Source: an uncultured bacterium
GTDB lineage: Bacteria; Actinomycetota; Coriobacteriia; Coriobacteriales; Coriobacteriaceae
Assembly (NCBI GenBank): GCA_905215385.1
Contig: CAJMPY010000006.1
Coordinates: forward strand, 33,529 to 97,528
Reading direction: 5' to 3'
DNA length: 64,000 nt
Shown: positions 29,926 to 37,501 of the stretch, piece by piece
Numbering within the stretch: the stretch's first letter is position 1
How the letters are laid out: each line of letters begins with the position of its first letter
Notes under the pieces: model-generated
Seen by the model: the letters and a program-made list of their open reading frames with translations, nothing else
Database searches by the model: none
Told to the model about the DNA's origin: nothing
Program-made: the position numbers and the translations under genes

Positions 29926-30558
29926 ATGGAATTTGGTGAGAAGCTTCGGTCGCTACGCATAAAAGCAGGATTGACCCAGCTAGACATCGCCGAAAAGCTC
30001 GACGTGTCAGCAGCGGCCATCGGAGCATGGGAAAACGGTCGGGCAAAGCCTCGCCTAACCAAGTTAGGGCAGCTTGCCGAACTTCTTGGAACGAGCGCAG
30101 CCGACCTAATGGGAGAGACCCCGGAGCCCGTGCGCCCCAACGGCGCCCAGTACGTGACTCTGCCCGTGCTCGTCGCCGGGCACGCAGGCGAGTTCACCGA
30201 TGAATTCGGTCCCGACGAGGTCGCTGACGTGCCGATCTCAGTCCTCGAGCGCGTCAACGATCCGGACGCCTACCTCATGCGCGTGCGCGGCTCATGCATG
30301 AATCGCAGGTTTGCCGACGGCGAGAACGCACTACTCTCCCCCAGGTGCGAACCGCGCAACGGCGACGCCGTGGCGGCCGAGTACAACGGCGAGATGATCC
30401 TTAGAAGCTACTACCGCGGGGCGTCGACCCTCGTGCTGTCGCCGGACAGCTACGAGGACGGCTACACCGACATAGTGTTCGACGATCCGGAGAACGCCAG
30501 CGTGAGCTTCCGCGGCGTCGTCAAGTGGCACCAGGCCAGCGAGGTCAAGAGGTATTAG
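29926..30558 (+). CDS. CI/LexA-like phage repressor (S24 peptidase fold)
   Basis: 210 residues from ATG 29926, with AGGAGG upstream. The N-terminal HTH_3 has LRIKAGLTQLDIAEKLDVSA. An Ala-Gly pair (VAGHAG, 83-88) lies at the usual cleavage loop. The C-terminal S24 domain has Ser123 in VRGSCM, then GDAVAAEYNGEMILRSYYRG. At the place where LexA/CI peptidases carry the catalytic Lys, this protein has Arg160, so self-cleavage may be impaired. It keeps the lysogenic state by binding the divergent operators. Opposite in direction to the Cro-like gene. Confidence 0.9.
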   Translation: MEFGEKLRSLRIKAGLTQLDIAEKLDVSAAAIGAWENGRAKPRLTKLGQLAELLGTSAADLMGETPEPVRPNGAQYVTLPVLVAGHAGEFTDEFGPDEVADVPISVLERVNDPDAYLMRVRGSCMNRRFADGENALLSPRCEPRNGDAVAAEYNGEMILRSYYRGASTLVLSPDSYEDGYTDIVFDDPENASVSFRGVVKWHQASEVKRY

Positions 30559-30576
30559 AGACAGAAAGGCGAACCG

Positions 30577-31866
30577 ATGGCTTTCAGGGACATGTTCAAG
30601 GCGACCGAGTACAAGCAGCGGGTAGAGGAGCTCGAGTCCATGCTCACGCCGGAGATGGCGGACGCGGATAGGCTCAGGCGCGAGGCCGAGGACCTCAGGA
30701 AGAAAATCGAGGAGGAGAAGGCCTCGCTCGAGAAGCTGGAGAAGCAGAACGGCAAACTGGATGCCATCGTCAAGGAAAAGGAGTCCAAGTCGCGCGTCCT
30801 CGATGACGAGCTGCTGGTCGAGGAGTTCGGCCTGTACCGCCCACGCTTCGACTTCGCCGACTCGACTCACTACAAGGACGCCCTCGACCGATGCCGCAGG
30901 AAACAGAAGGAGGCCGTCAAGAGCTTCAGCAAGGCCGCGGACAAGACGTCCTGGACGGTTAACGGCAGCGCCTCGAAGGGCAAGGCGATGGTCCGCGAAA
31001 TCTCGAAGCTGCTCATGATGGCGTACAACGGCGAGTGCGACGAAATCGTGCGCAAAGTCAAGGCGACCAACGTCGAGCGCTCGCTCGAGAGAATCGAGAA
31101 GTCGGCCGCAGCCATCAACCGCAACGGCAAGACCCTCGGCATATCCATCCCCGCCGCATACGTCCTCCTCAAGCAGGAGGAGGTCCAGCTGGCCTTCGAG
31201 TTCGCACAGGAGAAAGAGGAGGAGAAGGAGGCGCTGCGCGAGGCCCGCGAGCAGGAGCGCGAGGCCCGGAAGCTCGAGCGCGAGATAGCGGCCGAGCGCA
31301 AGAAGCTCGAGAAGGAGCGCTCCCAGTACCTCAAGGCGTACAAGGACATCTCGGCACGCCTGAAGGATGCCGGCGACGACGAGCGCGCCGATCTCGAGGA
31401 GAAGGCCGCGGAGCTCAAGGCGAAGCTCGACGACGTGGACAGGGCAGTGTCGGATGTCGATTACCGAGAGGCGAACCAGAAGGCAGGCTTCGTATACGTA
31501 ATCTCAAACATCGGCTCATTCGGTGAGGGCGTCTACAAGATCGGGATGACGAGGCGCCTTGAGCCGATGGACCGCATCCGCGAGCTCGGAGACGCGTCCG
31601 TCCCGTTCAATTTCGACGTGCACGCGCTCATCTTCTGCGATGACGCCCCGAAGCTCGAGGCGGCGCTGCACCGGGCCTTCGAGGACAGGAAGGTGAACAT
31701 AGTCAACCAGCGCAGGGAGTTCTTCCGCGTGTCGCTCGATGAGATCGAGGAGGTCGTCAAGGCGAACTACGACAAGACCGTCGAGTTCCACAGCGTGCCC
31801 GACGCCGAACAGTACCGGACGAGCGAGAAGTTGCGCGAGAGGGGCATTTTCCACCCGCTCGCCTAA
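30577..31866 (+). CDS. DUF4041 protein with GIY-YIG (T5orf172) nuclease domain
   Basis: 429 residues. Long N-terminal coiled coil (about residues 10-75 and 200-290) around the DUF4041 region (HYKDALDRCRRKQKEAVKSF). The C-terminal GIY-YIG-like domain shows VYVISN (306-311) and VYKIGMTRR (319-327), with a conserved Glu near 361 and EFFRV (381-385). Such proteins are common next to phage repressors and expressed in lysogens. A nuclease in this place could act in superinfection exclusion, but no activity is established. It follows the repressor by 18 bp, probably in the same transcript. Confidence 0.82.
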   Translation: MAFRDMFKATEYKQRVEELESMLTPEMADADRLRREAEDLRKKIEEEKASLEKLEKQNGKLDAIVKEKESKSRVLDDELLVEEFGLYRPRFDFADSTHYKDALDRCRRKQKEAVKSFSKAADKTSWTVNGSASKGKAMVREISKLLMMAYNGECDEIVRKVKATNVERSLERIEKSAAAINRNGKTLGISIPAAYVLLKQEEVQLAFEFAQEKEEEKEALREAREQEREARKLEREIAAERKKLEKERSQYLKAYKDISARLKDAGDDERADLEEKAAELKAKLDDVDRAVSDVDYREANQKAGFVYVISNIGSFGEGVYKIGMTRRLEPMDRIRELGDASVPFNFDVHALIFCDDAPKLEAALHRAFEDRKVNIVNQRREFFRVSLDEIEEVVKANYDKTVEFHSVPDAEQYRTSEKLRERGIFHPLA

Positions 31867-31952
31867 AGACTCGGCTACACCGCCGACGCCGTTCTCTACA
31901 CCGCGAACGTAGGGCGAGATTCCATGCGTCTACATCTAGGGAGGTGATGCCC

Positions 31953-31985
31953 ATGAAAGCAAAAAATCTCGGGACCGCAGGCTGA
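31953..31985 (+). CDS. Possible leader mini-ORF (10 aa)
   Basis: MKAKNLGTAG with a strong GGGAGGTGAT ribosome site. Its end lies inside the hairpin, an arrangement suited to translation-dependent control of the structure. Too short to confirm. Confidence 0.3.
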   Translation: MKAKNLGTAG

Positions 31986-32000
31986 TGCCGCGGCCCCGAG
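31961..32000 (-). terminator. Minus-strand terminator at the right end of the prophage
   Basis: CTCGGG..CCGC..GGC and its complement form a stem of 13 pairs around a TGAT-type loop; on the minus strand it is followed by TTTTTT. No prophage gene on that strand lies to its right, so it would block transcription arriving from the host side. Confidence 0.6.
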
Positions 32001-32100
32001 ACTAAGGAGACGGCCCCTGCACTTTGGAACGTGAGACGGGGCCGGAGTCAGAACCGGGCGAAACGGAGAATAAGCCCGCGATCTGAACGGATCTGATTAT

Positions 32101-33228
32101 ATGACAAAGAAGCAGCGCCGCCGCGTCTGGGGCTCCGTGACCGAGATGAGGCGCGGCAAGAAGTACGTCCTGCGCTGGATGCAGAACACGCCGCAAGGCC
32201 GCAGGCGCAAGACCAAGACCGTGTACGGCACCTACCGCGAGGCGTGCGCGGAACTCGACCGCATCCACGTCGAGCACGCCGACGACGCGCCCGTGCCCAC
32301 CATAGCCAAGGCCTACGAGACGTGGCTCGTCCCCAAGATGGCCGCACAGGTCGAGGCGGGGACGCTCGCCCCCAACACCCGCGACCTCGTGCTGCGCTCG
32401 TGGAGAAACTACGTCGGACCCCGCTGGGGCGCAATGCCCGTCGACCAGCTGCGCGCCGTCGAGCTGCAGGACTGGCTGCTGACACTTCCCGCCGCCACCG
32501 CCGATACCGCCCTGCTCACCCTGCGCAAGGTCTACGCCTGCGTCTCGACCTTCATCCGCCTGCCGCTCGACCCGTTCGCCGCCAGCGTCAGGTACACCAT
32601 GCCCACCCGCAAGACCCGCGAGCGCTCAAAGCGCGTCTACACCCTCGACGAGGCCCTGGGCGTCCTCGACGCACTGCGCGGCAACCCCCTGGAGCCCGCG
32701 TTCATCCTCGCGTGCTTCGGCTCCTGCCGCTCGGGCGAGTCGCTGGGCGTGCGCACCGAGGAGGTACTGCGCTGGGAGCGTAGCGGCACCGTCCTCGCCT
32801 CCGCCGACATCTGCCGCCAGATGCAGCAGTCCGGCACCGAGCCGGTGGGTGCCCTCAAGACCGCCAAGTCCGCCCGCACCGTCGTGATCCTGCCGCAAGC
32901 CGCCGACCGCCTCGTCGAGATAGCGGCCTCGCGCGCCGCCGAGGGCCGCGAGTGGCTGAGCGACCGGGGCGACGGGCTGCCCATGAACCGCAGCATTTGC
33001 AACGACCGCTGGCGGAAACTCTGCGCCGCCCGCGGCATCGAGCACATCCCGTGGTCAAACCTCCGCAACTCGTGGCGTACGATAGCGGAGGTCGAGCTTC
33101 GCCTGCCGTGGGACCTCATAGAGATGCTGATGGGCCACGCCCTCCCCGGCGTGTCGGGACGGCACTATATCCGCCCCACCGCCGAGCAGGTCGTCCGCGC
33201 CGCCCTCGACGCGCTTGGGATAAGTTAG
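32101..33228 (+). CDS. int: Phage tyrosine integrase
   Basis: 375 residues. An Arg/Lys-rich arm-binding N-terminus (MTKKQRRRVWGSVTEMRRGK) precedes a SAM-like core-binding domain (about 68-160). In the catalytic domain Arg210 lies in GSCRSGE, Lys253 in the beta hairpin, Arg322 in SNLRNSW, His346 in MGHALPG, and the nucleophile is Tyr356 (RHYIRP). The usual His of the H-x-x-R box is Ser319 here. It catalyses site-specific insertion and excision; the attachment site lies next to it on the right. Confidence 0.93.
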   Translation: MTKKQRRRVWGSVTEMRRGKKYVLRWMQNTPQGRRRKTKTVYGTYREACAELDRIHVEHADDAPVPTIAKAYETWLVPKMAAQVEAGTLAPNTRDLVLRSWRNYVGPRWGAMPVDQLRAVELQDWLLTLPAATADTALLTLRKVYACVSTFIRLPLDPFAASVRYTMPTRKTRERSKRVYTLDEALGVLDALRGNPLEPAFILACFGSCRSGESLGVRTEEVLRWERSGTVLASADICRQMQQSGTEPVGALKTAKSARTVVILPQAADRLVEIAASRAAEGREWLSDRGDGLPMNRSICNDRWRKLCAARGIEHIPWSNLRNSWRTIAEVELRLPWDLIEMLMGHALPGVSGRHYIRPTAEQVVRAALDALGIS

Positions 33229-33329
33229 GATATTCCCCCGCAAAGCCGCAGGTAGATGGCACGCAGTTAGTTGTGGCAGTACTAAATAGCCAGTAACCTG
33301 CCAAAAAGAGACAGGCTACCTTGCACCAA

Positions 33330-33394
33330 AAACCGTCGCAACATTCGATGAAAATCGTGCAAACGCAAAAAATCATTAAATGTTGCGACGGTTT
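33330..33394. repeat. 16-bp perfect inverted repeat beside the integrase
   Basis: AAACCGTCGCAACATT (33330-33345) and its exact complement (33379-33394) enclose 33 nt. On the minus strand the second arm runs into TTTTT, so it may terminate the pentapeptide gene. It also lies where attR is expected. Confidence 0.65.
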
Positions 33395-33430
33395 GATTTT
33401 AGATAGCGGTCGAGCAAAGGACCAGAGCGC

Positions 33431-34042
33431 CTATTCGTCGGCGAGTTGAATTCCCAACAAACCCGAGAGTGCCAGCGCCTGCTCGGCATTGACCGTCAAG
33501 CCACGCAACTCATGGTAATCGCCCGAAACAACGGGCGCTGCAAATGTACAGCGCGACACATCAACGCCGGAAAGCGACGTCTTGAACACATCAACACGCG
33601 TCAGGTCACAGCCATCCAGGCGTATCTGACCCAGCTTGGCACCCTGAAACGCGGCCTCGGTCAAACGCGTGTCATGCGCAGCCATGGGGCCAATGCGTCC
33701 CTCCGAAAGGTTCGCATAGCTCAAATCGCACGATGTAAACGACACGCTCGACAGACGCGCCCTGAGCAAGTTGAGCCCCGGCGCCGAGCAGTCAACGAAG
33801 TCGCAGCGGTTGAGCCAGCAGCCTTCCATGTTGCAGCGAATAAAGCGGCAACCGCGAAACACCACGTCGCGAAACGTCGAGCCGCTCCAGTCAACGCTAT
33901 CGAACTCGCAAGATCGGAACACGACGCCATCGAAGGTCGCGCCGTTCGCCACGTCGCAGGCAAGATCCAAATCCTCAAAAGCGGTATTGGAGACGAGCTC
34001 ATCGCCCTCGGCAAAGAGGTCGATGAGCTCGTCCATGCCCAT
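33431..34042 (-). CDS. Pentapeptide-repeat protein
   Basis: 203 residues from ATG 34042 (MGMDELIDLFAEGDELVSNT); an upstream extension to 34162 is unlikely. From residue 22 to about 170 the sequence follows the A(D/N)LXX rule (FEDLD, FDGVV, FRSCE, CRFIR, CDFVD, ANLSE, CDLTR). It should form a right-handed quadrilateral beta helix. Some such proteins mimic DNA and bind gyrase; others have no known role. It is the first host gene right of the prophage. Confidence 0.82.
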   Translation of the reverse strand: MGMDELIDLFAEGDELVSNTAFEDLDLACDVANGATFDGVVFRSCEFDSVDWSGSTFRDVVFRGCRFIRCNMEGCWLNRCDFVDCSAPGLNLLRARLSSVSFTSCDLSYANLSEGRIGPMAAHDTRLTEAAFQGAKLGQIRLDGCDLTRVDVFKTSLSGVDVSRCTFAAPVVSGDYHELRGLTVNAEQALALSGLLGIQLADE

Positions 34043-34121
34043 ATGGCAGCCAATCCGTTCGTTTACCCGGGCAAAACCACCACAAAGGTGCCTGCCCCCT
34101 TTGCGGTGGCTTGGGGTCGCG

Positions 34122-34781
34122 CTACTCACCGAGCATCTCTTGGAGCTTGGCTGCCACGGCATGTCCCAAGCTCTCGTGGCTTTCGGGCATCATATGCAGA
34201 TAGTCGATATCGCCCGGCTCGGCAAACTCGGCGGCATTCAAAAAGTCGCAGCCAAACTGCTCGGCCACGTGCGCATAGTACTCGCCAAAATGTTCAGATG
34301 CCTCGACGGAACGCTCGTCAAAATCGGTCATATATACATCGGCGATCTGCGGCTTGATCTTGATAGGAGCCATCAGCAGGATGCGCGGGCGAGGCGCAGC
34401 GTCGGTCCACGGAAACGCGCGGACGGCGCGAATCAGCGCCATGGCGCCACGGGCGATATCGGAAGCTGTCACGTTAAAGACCGTCTTACAGTCGTTGGTG
34501 CCCAGCATGATCACAATGGCGTCCAGCGGCTTATGAGCCTCGAGCAGCATCGGAAGCGCGCGAATGCCGTTGAGGTTAGTGTCCAGATGGCACATGTCGT
34601 CGCGTACCGTCGTGCGGCCGTTGAGGCCTTCTTCAATTACATGCCAGCCCTCGCCTAAGTCACGTTGGACCACGCCACACCAGCGCACATCCTGCGCATA
34701 GCGCACCGCGGTACCGTCGCGCATGCCCGCCGGATCGTAACCATAGGTGTTGCTGTCACCAAAGCACAGAACGTTTTTCAT
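34122..34781 (-). CDS. SGNH/GDSL hydrolase (arylesterase-like)
   Basis: 219 residues from ATG 34781 (MKNVLCFGDSNTYGYDPAGM). Block I is FGDSNTYGY with the catalytic Ser10. GLNGRTT follows (block II), then IMLGTNDCKT (block III, Asn) and a C-terminal HESLGHAV (His). This is the TesA/arylesterase type of cytoplasmic GDSL enzyme that removes acyl groups. No signal peptide. GGGGAGCTTACG lies upstream. Substrate unknown. Confidence 0.87.
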   Translation of the reverse strand: MKNVLCFGDSNTYGYDPAGMRDGTAVRYAQDVRWCGVVQRDLGEGWHVIEEGLNGRTTVRDDMCHLDTNLNGIRALPMLLEAHKPLDAIVIMLGTNDCKTVFNVTASDIARGAMALIRAVRAFPWTDAAPRPRILLMAPIKIKPQIADVYMTDFDERSVEASEHFGEYYAHVAEQFGCDFLNAAEFAEPGDIDYLHMMPESHESLGHAVAAKLQEMLGE

Positions 34782-34859
34782 CGTAAGCTCCCCACTCAAT
34801 AAAAAGCCGACAGGAGCAGCCTCTCCCGTCGGCTCGGTATATCGCATCACGAGCACCGT

Positions 34860-35993
34860 TTACAGGTACTTGCGCCAGTCGTCGTCATCCTCGTCATCCT
34901 CGGCAGCGGTCTGAGCCTGCTCGGCGGCACGGGCGGCTGCGGCGCGGGCGGCAACCTGAGCATAGGACTCCTCGTTTTGCTCGGGGAAGTTTGCCAGCAC
35001 GTGCTCGAATTTGGCGAAGTCCTCGTCCCAGCGCGTAGAGGGCACGGCAAAGAAGACCTGCTTGACCTTGAAGTCGCCCGATGCGAGCTCCTTGCGGAAG
35101 AGCTCGGCCACGGCCTCTGCGTCAAAGCCGTTGTTCTCGCAGCCCCAAGCACCCAGTACGAGCTTCTCGCGGCCAAGCTCATCGCAGATAGCAAGCACAA
35201 AGCGAATGCGGTCGCGCAGGGCGTCAAGCAAGGCATCGTCGCTCACGCGGTACTCCTGGCGAGCACGCTTGGCGTTGGGTGCAGCGGCGACGATCACGTC
35301 GGCATAGGCGTGCACATGCTTGCGCTCGAAGCGCACCGCGGGCACCACCAGCGCACGGTTGCGGTACAGCTCACAGTTGATGTTGCGGCGACGGTTCTCA
35401 CCGTACCATTTACGCTGCTTATCGAGGACGTTGTACAGATACGAATCGGCGCACAGCGTGGCCTCCTGGCCCAGATAACCCTGAATATATCCACCGCCCG
35501 GATTGGTAAACGAGGCAAAGGCGAGCACGGCCATGTCGCAGAACTGCGCATAGCCGCGACCGTTATCGAGGATTGCCTGCGTGGCGGAGGCATCAAGCAC
35601 AGTGACCTCGGGCAGGACCGGAGCGGGCTCCTCAGCAGGCGCGGACTCAGCTTCGGCGATTTCCTCGGCAGGCTCCTCGACGGGCTCGGGCGCCGCCTCG
35701 GTCTCGGGCGCCGCCTCGACCTCGGCAGTCTCCGCGTTCTCGACGTCCTCGGCGACCTGCTCTTCGGGGGCCACAGCAGTCTGAACCTTGGCCTTCATCG
35801 CCGCGACAAAGCCGGCGGGCATGCCGTCAAACTCGCGAACACCAGCAAGCGAACGCTCGATATCCTTGGCGCAGGCCTCGGACACAGTCATCACATGGCG
35901 CTCGGCGGCCTTGGCACGGGCCTCGCGCTTGGGATTAGGCTGACCCGCTCGGTTGGACCTGCGGTTACGGTTCCTGTTGTCGACGTCTGCCAT
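34860..35993 (-). CDS. TIGR02452/PARG-like protein with long N-terminal extension
   Basis: 377 residues. The catalytic part begins near residue 130: SFTNPGGGYIQGYLGQEATL, then LYRNRALVVPAVRF and VLGAWGCENNGFDAEAVAEL, the pattern of microbial PARG/TIGR02452 macrodomain proteins that bind or remove ADP-ribose. The usual GAWGCGVFGND is changed to GAWGCENNGFD. Residues 65-130 are an acidic Ala/Glu/Pro linker, and the basic N-terminus (RNRNRRSNRAGQPNPKREAR) may contact nucleic acid. The C-terminus is acidic (DDEDDDDWRKYL). Confidence 0.82.
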   Translation of the reverse strand: MADVDNRNRNRRSNRAGQPNPKREARAKAAERHVMTVSEACAKDIERSLAGVREFDGMPAGFVAAMKAKVQTAVAPEEQVAEDVENAETAEVEAAPETEAAPEPVEEPAEEIAEAESAPAEEPAPVLPEVTVLDASATQAILDNGRGYAQFCDMAVLAFASFTNPGGGYIQGYLGQEATLCADSYLYNVLDKQRKWYGENRRRNINCELYRNRALVVPAVRFERKHVHAYADVIVAAAPNAKRARQEYRVSDDALLDALRDRIRFVLAICDELGREKLVLGAWGCENNGFDAEAVAELFRKELASGDFKVKQVFFAVPSTRWDEDFAKFEHVLANFPEQNEESYAQVAARAAAARAAEQAQTAAEDDEDDDDWRKYL

Positions 35994-36058
35994 ACATGGC
36001 CACCTTTCCTGTCGCTGCCGCTATCGGCTTTTCCCATCCATGATACCCCGCCGCGCAC

Positions 36059-36084
36059 AAAAAAGACGGCCCCGAAGGACCGCC
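36059..36084 (-). terminator. Terminator after the Bax-inhibitor gene
   Basis: Minus-strand stem GGCGGTCC/GGGGCCGTC with loop TTC, then TTTTTT. It lies 50 bp downstream of the YccA-family gene and upstream of the TIGR02452 gene. Confidence 0.75.
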
Positions 36085-36133
36085 TTTCGCATCGTTTTAC
36101 CGTGTCCGGCAGGAAGCATCGCAATGCCGCGTT

Positions 36134-36829
36134 TTAATCGCGACGGCCGAGGATGTTCAGGATGCGTAGGAACACGTTGATAATGTCCACGAACAGATTG
36201 GACGCCATGAGCACCGCATTGGGCAGCGTGGGTGGCACCGTCGTGGCAACATAGGTGTCGTAACCAATAAAGCCGGCGAACACCACGATCACGATCAGGT
36301 CGGTGATGGTCTGCGAGACGCCCATGAACATCAGCACGATCTCAACCAGAATAGTGGCGAGCAGAATGCCAAAACCGATGCCATATACGCGCTGGAAAAA
36401 CTTGGGGAACGTCACGCCCAAGGCGCCAAAGACAAAGGTGATGGCGGCCGTGGCGATAAAGGCAGTGTTGATGGTGGGCAGGTCGTAGTTGGCAAGGCCA
36501 AACGACGCGGTCAGGCCAAAGGTACTCGCAAAGATTACGTAGCCCACAAGGGACAGGCCCACGGACTGCTTGCTGGCGGCAGCTGACATCATGACGATGC
36601 CGACAATGGTCAGGATAAACGAGCCAAAAACCAGCGGCAGGGCGGCCCCGCTCATCATCATGCGCGCAAACGACATGGTGCTCGTAAAGTAGGCGCCGGC
36701 GCCCATGGCGCAAAAGCCCAAGAAGATCAGGGCAGACATGGCGAGATTGTACGCGCGCGGCGACATCTCCTTGGCGCGGCTTGCGCCGGTCTCGACGGGG
36801 CCGTTCTGATAGCCCTGGATATCGTTCAT
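36134..36829 (-). CDS. Bax inhibitor-1/YccA family membrane protein
   Basis: 231 residues. Six to seven transmembrane helices (about residues 28-218) follow a short soluble N-terminus. The family pattern is seen in FGSFILTIVGIVMMSAAASK, IFASTFGLTAS and, at the C-terminus, GYDTYVATTVPPTLPNAVLM with Asp residues proposed to control a pore. Bacterial members act in calcium leak or membrane quality control. Monocistronic by its flanking terminator. Confidence 0.87.
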   Translation of the reverse strand: MNDIQGYQNGPVETGASRAKEMSPRAYNLAMSALIFLGFCAMGAGAYFTSTMSFARMMMSGAALPLVFGSFILTIVGIVMMSAAASKQSVGLSLVGYVIFASTFGLTASFGLANYDLPTINTAFIATAAITFVFGALGVTFPKFFQRVYGIGFGILLATILVEIVLMFMGVSQTITDLIVIVVFAGFIGYDTYVATTVPPTLPNAVLMASNLFVDIINVFLRILNILGRRD

Positions 36830-36913
36830 AGCTTCGTCCTTTCAAAAAGCGCCGCGAATGACGGCGCAGCAGATGACAAGATTCCTACCATTGTACCCGA
36901 ACGCCGTGCGTCC

Positions 36914-37252
36914 CTACCTACGGCGCTCGCCCTCGAGCGTGCGGTCAAACGCCCAGACCCACCAACGCATCACGTGGGCCTGCGAGCCGTCCGGCCGTTC
37001 GCGCGCCTGGTCCTCCAGATACAACTCGGTCGCATGCCCGCCAAAACGTACCTTATAGGTTGCCGTACGAATGCCGTGAACCGTCAGGCCAAAACCGGTG
37101 GACGAGACAATCTCGTCAATCGTAAAGCAGCGACCGTCAACCCAGCAGACGGTAACCGGCACAACCTGTCCGCCCGCGAGGATGCGGGCCACGACGTCCA
37201 CATACTGCTTGTGCACGCGCCGAGTTTTGCCATCTGTCTGTCGATATTCCAT
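36914..37252 (-). CDS. Conserved hypothetical protein
   Basis: 112 residues from ATG 37252, with TAGGAGC upstream; the longer frame to 37360 lacks a ribosome site. A basic N-terminus (MEYRQTDGKTRRVHKQYVDV) leads to beta strands (VPVTVCWVDGRCFTIDEIVS), a Trp-rich segment near the end (MRWWVWAFD) and an Arg-rich tail. It looks like a compact beta barrel or SH3-like fold. Function unknown. Confidence 0.7.
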   Translation of the reverse strand: MEYRQTDGKTRRVHKQYVDVVARILAGGQVVPVTVCWVDGRCFTIDEIVSSTGFGLTVHGIRTATYKVRFGGHATELYLEDQARERPDGSQAHVMRWWVWAFDRTLEGERRR

Positions 37253-37501
37253 GCTCCTATTATCGAACGCATGTTTGTATATTGTAAAGCGAACAGGCTG
37301 TGGTTTTGGCGTGTCGGACCGCATGTGCACGTCCGCACGACGTGTTAGCAAAAAGAACACCCGCGGTCAACAGGGCTAATATTCAATGTTAGTGCCAAAA
37401 AATTCACTTCTCCCATCAGAACTCGGTAAAGAAGCCCACAGGAGGTGATACGATTTATCATGTTTTTGTAACGTGTCTGCAAACTTCGAGAAAGCCCATA
37501 C

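Larger units (their letters stand above)
31867..32100 (+). other. Integrase leader region with hairpins and mini-ORF
   Basis: 234 bp without a larger gene. It contains a 10-codon frame (31953-31985) behind GGGAGGTGATGCCC, a strong hairpin (31968-32000) overlapping the mini-ORF, and a GGCCCC/GGGGCC stem (about 32010-32043) before the integrase ATG. It may control integrase expression. Confidence 0.5.
1..33300. mobile_element. Prophage (siphovirus-like, integrated, left end outside window)
   Basis: Terminase, portal, coat, tail and tape-measure genes, an early recombination and replication block, a CI/Cro-type switch and a terminal integrase form one coherent temperate phage genome. Late and early genes lie on the minus strand. 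Repressor, GIY-YIG protein and integrase lie on the plus strand at the right end. Endolysin, holin and the rest of the baseplate are not in the window and presumably lie left of position 1. The right boundary lies between the integrase stop (33228) and the pentapeptide gene (ends 33431). It cannot be fixed without the left attachment site. Confidence 0.93.

Noticed and set aside
33229..33430. tRNA gene or tRNA fragment as attachment site
   Set aside because: No cloverleaf or CCA-end pattern could be made in this interval.
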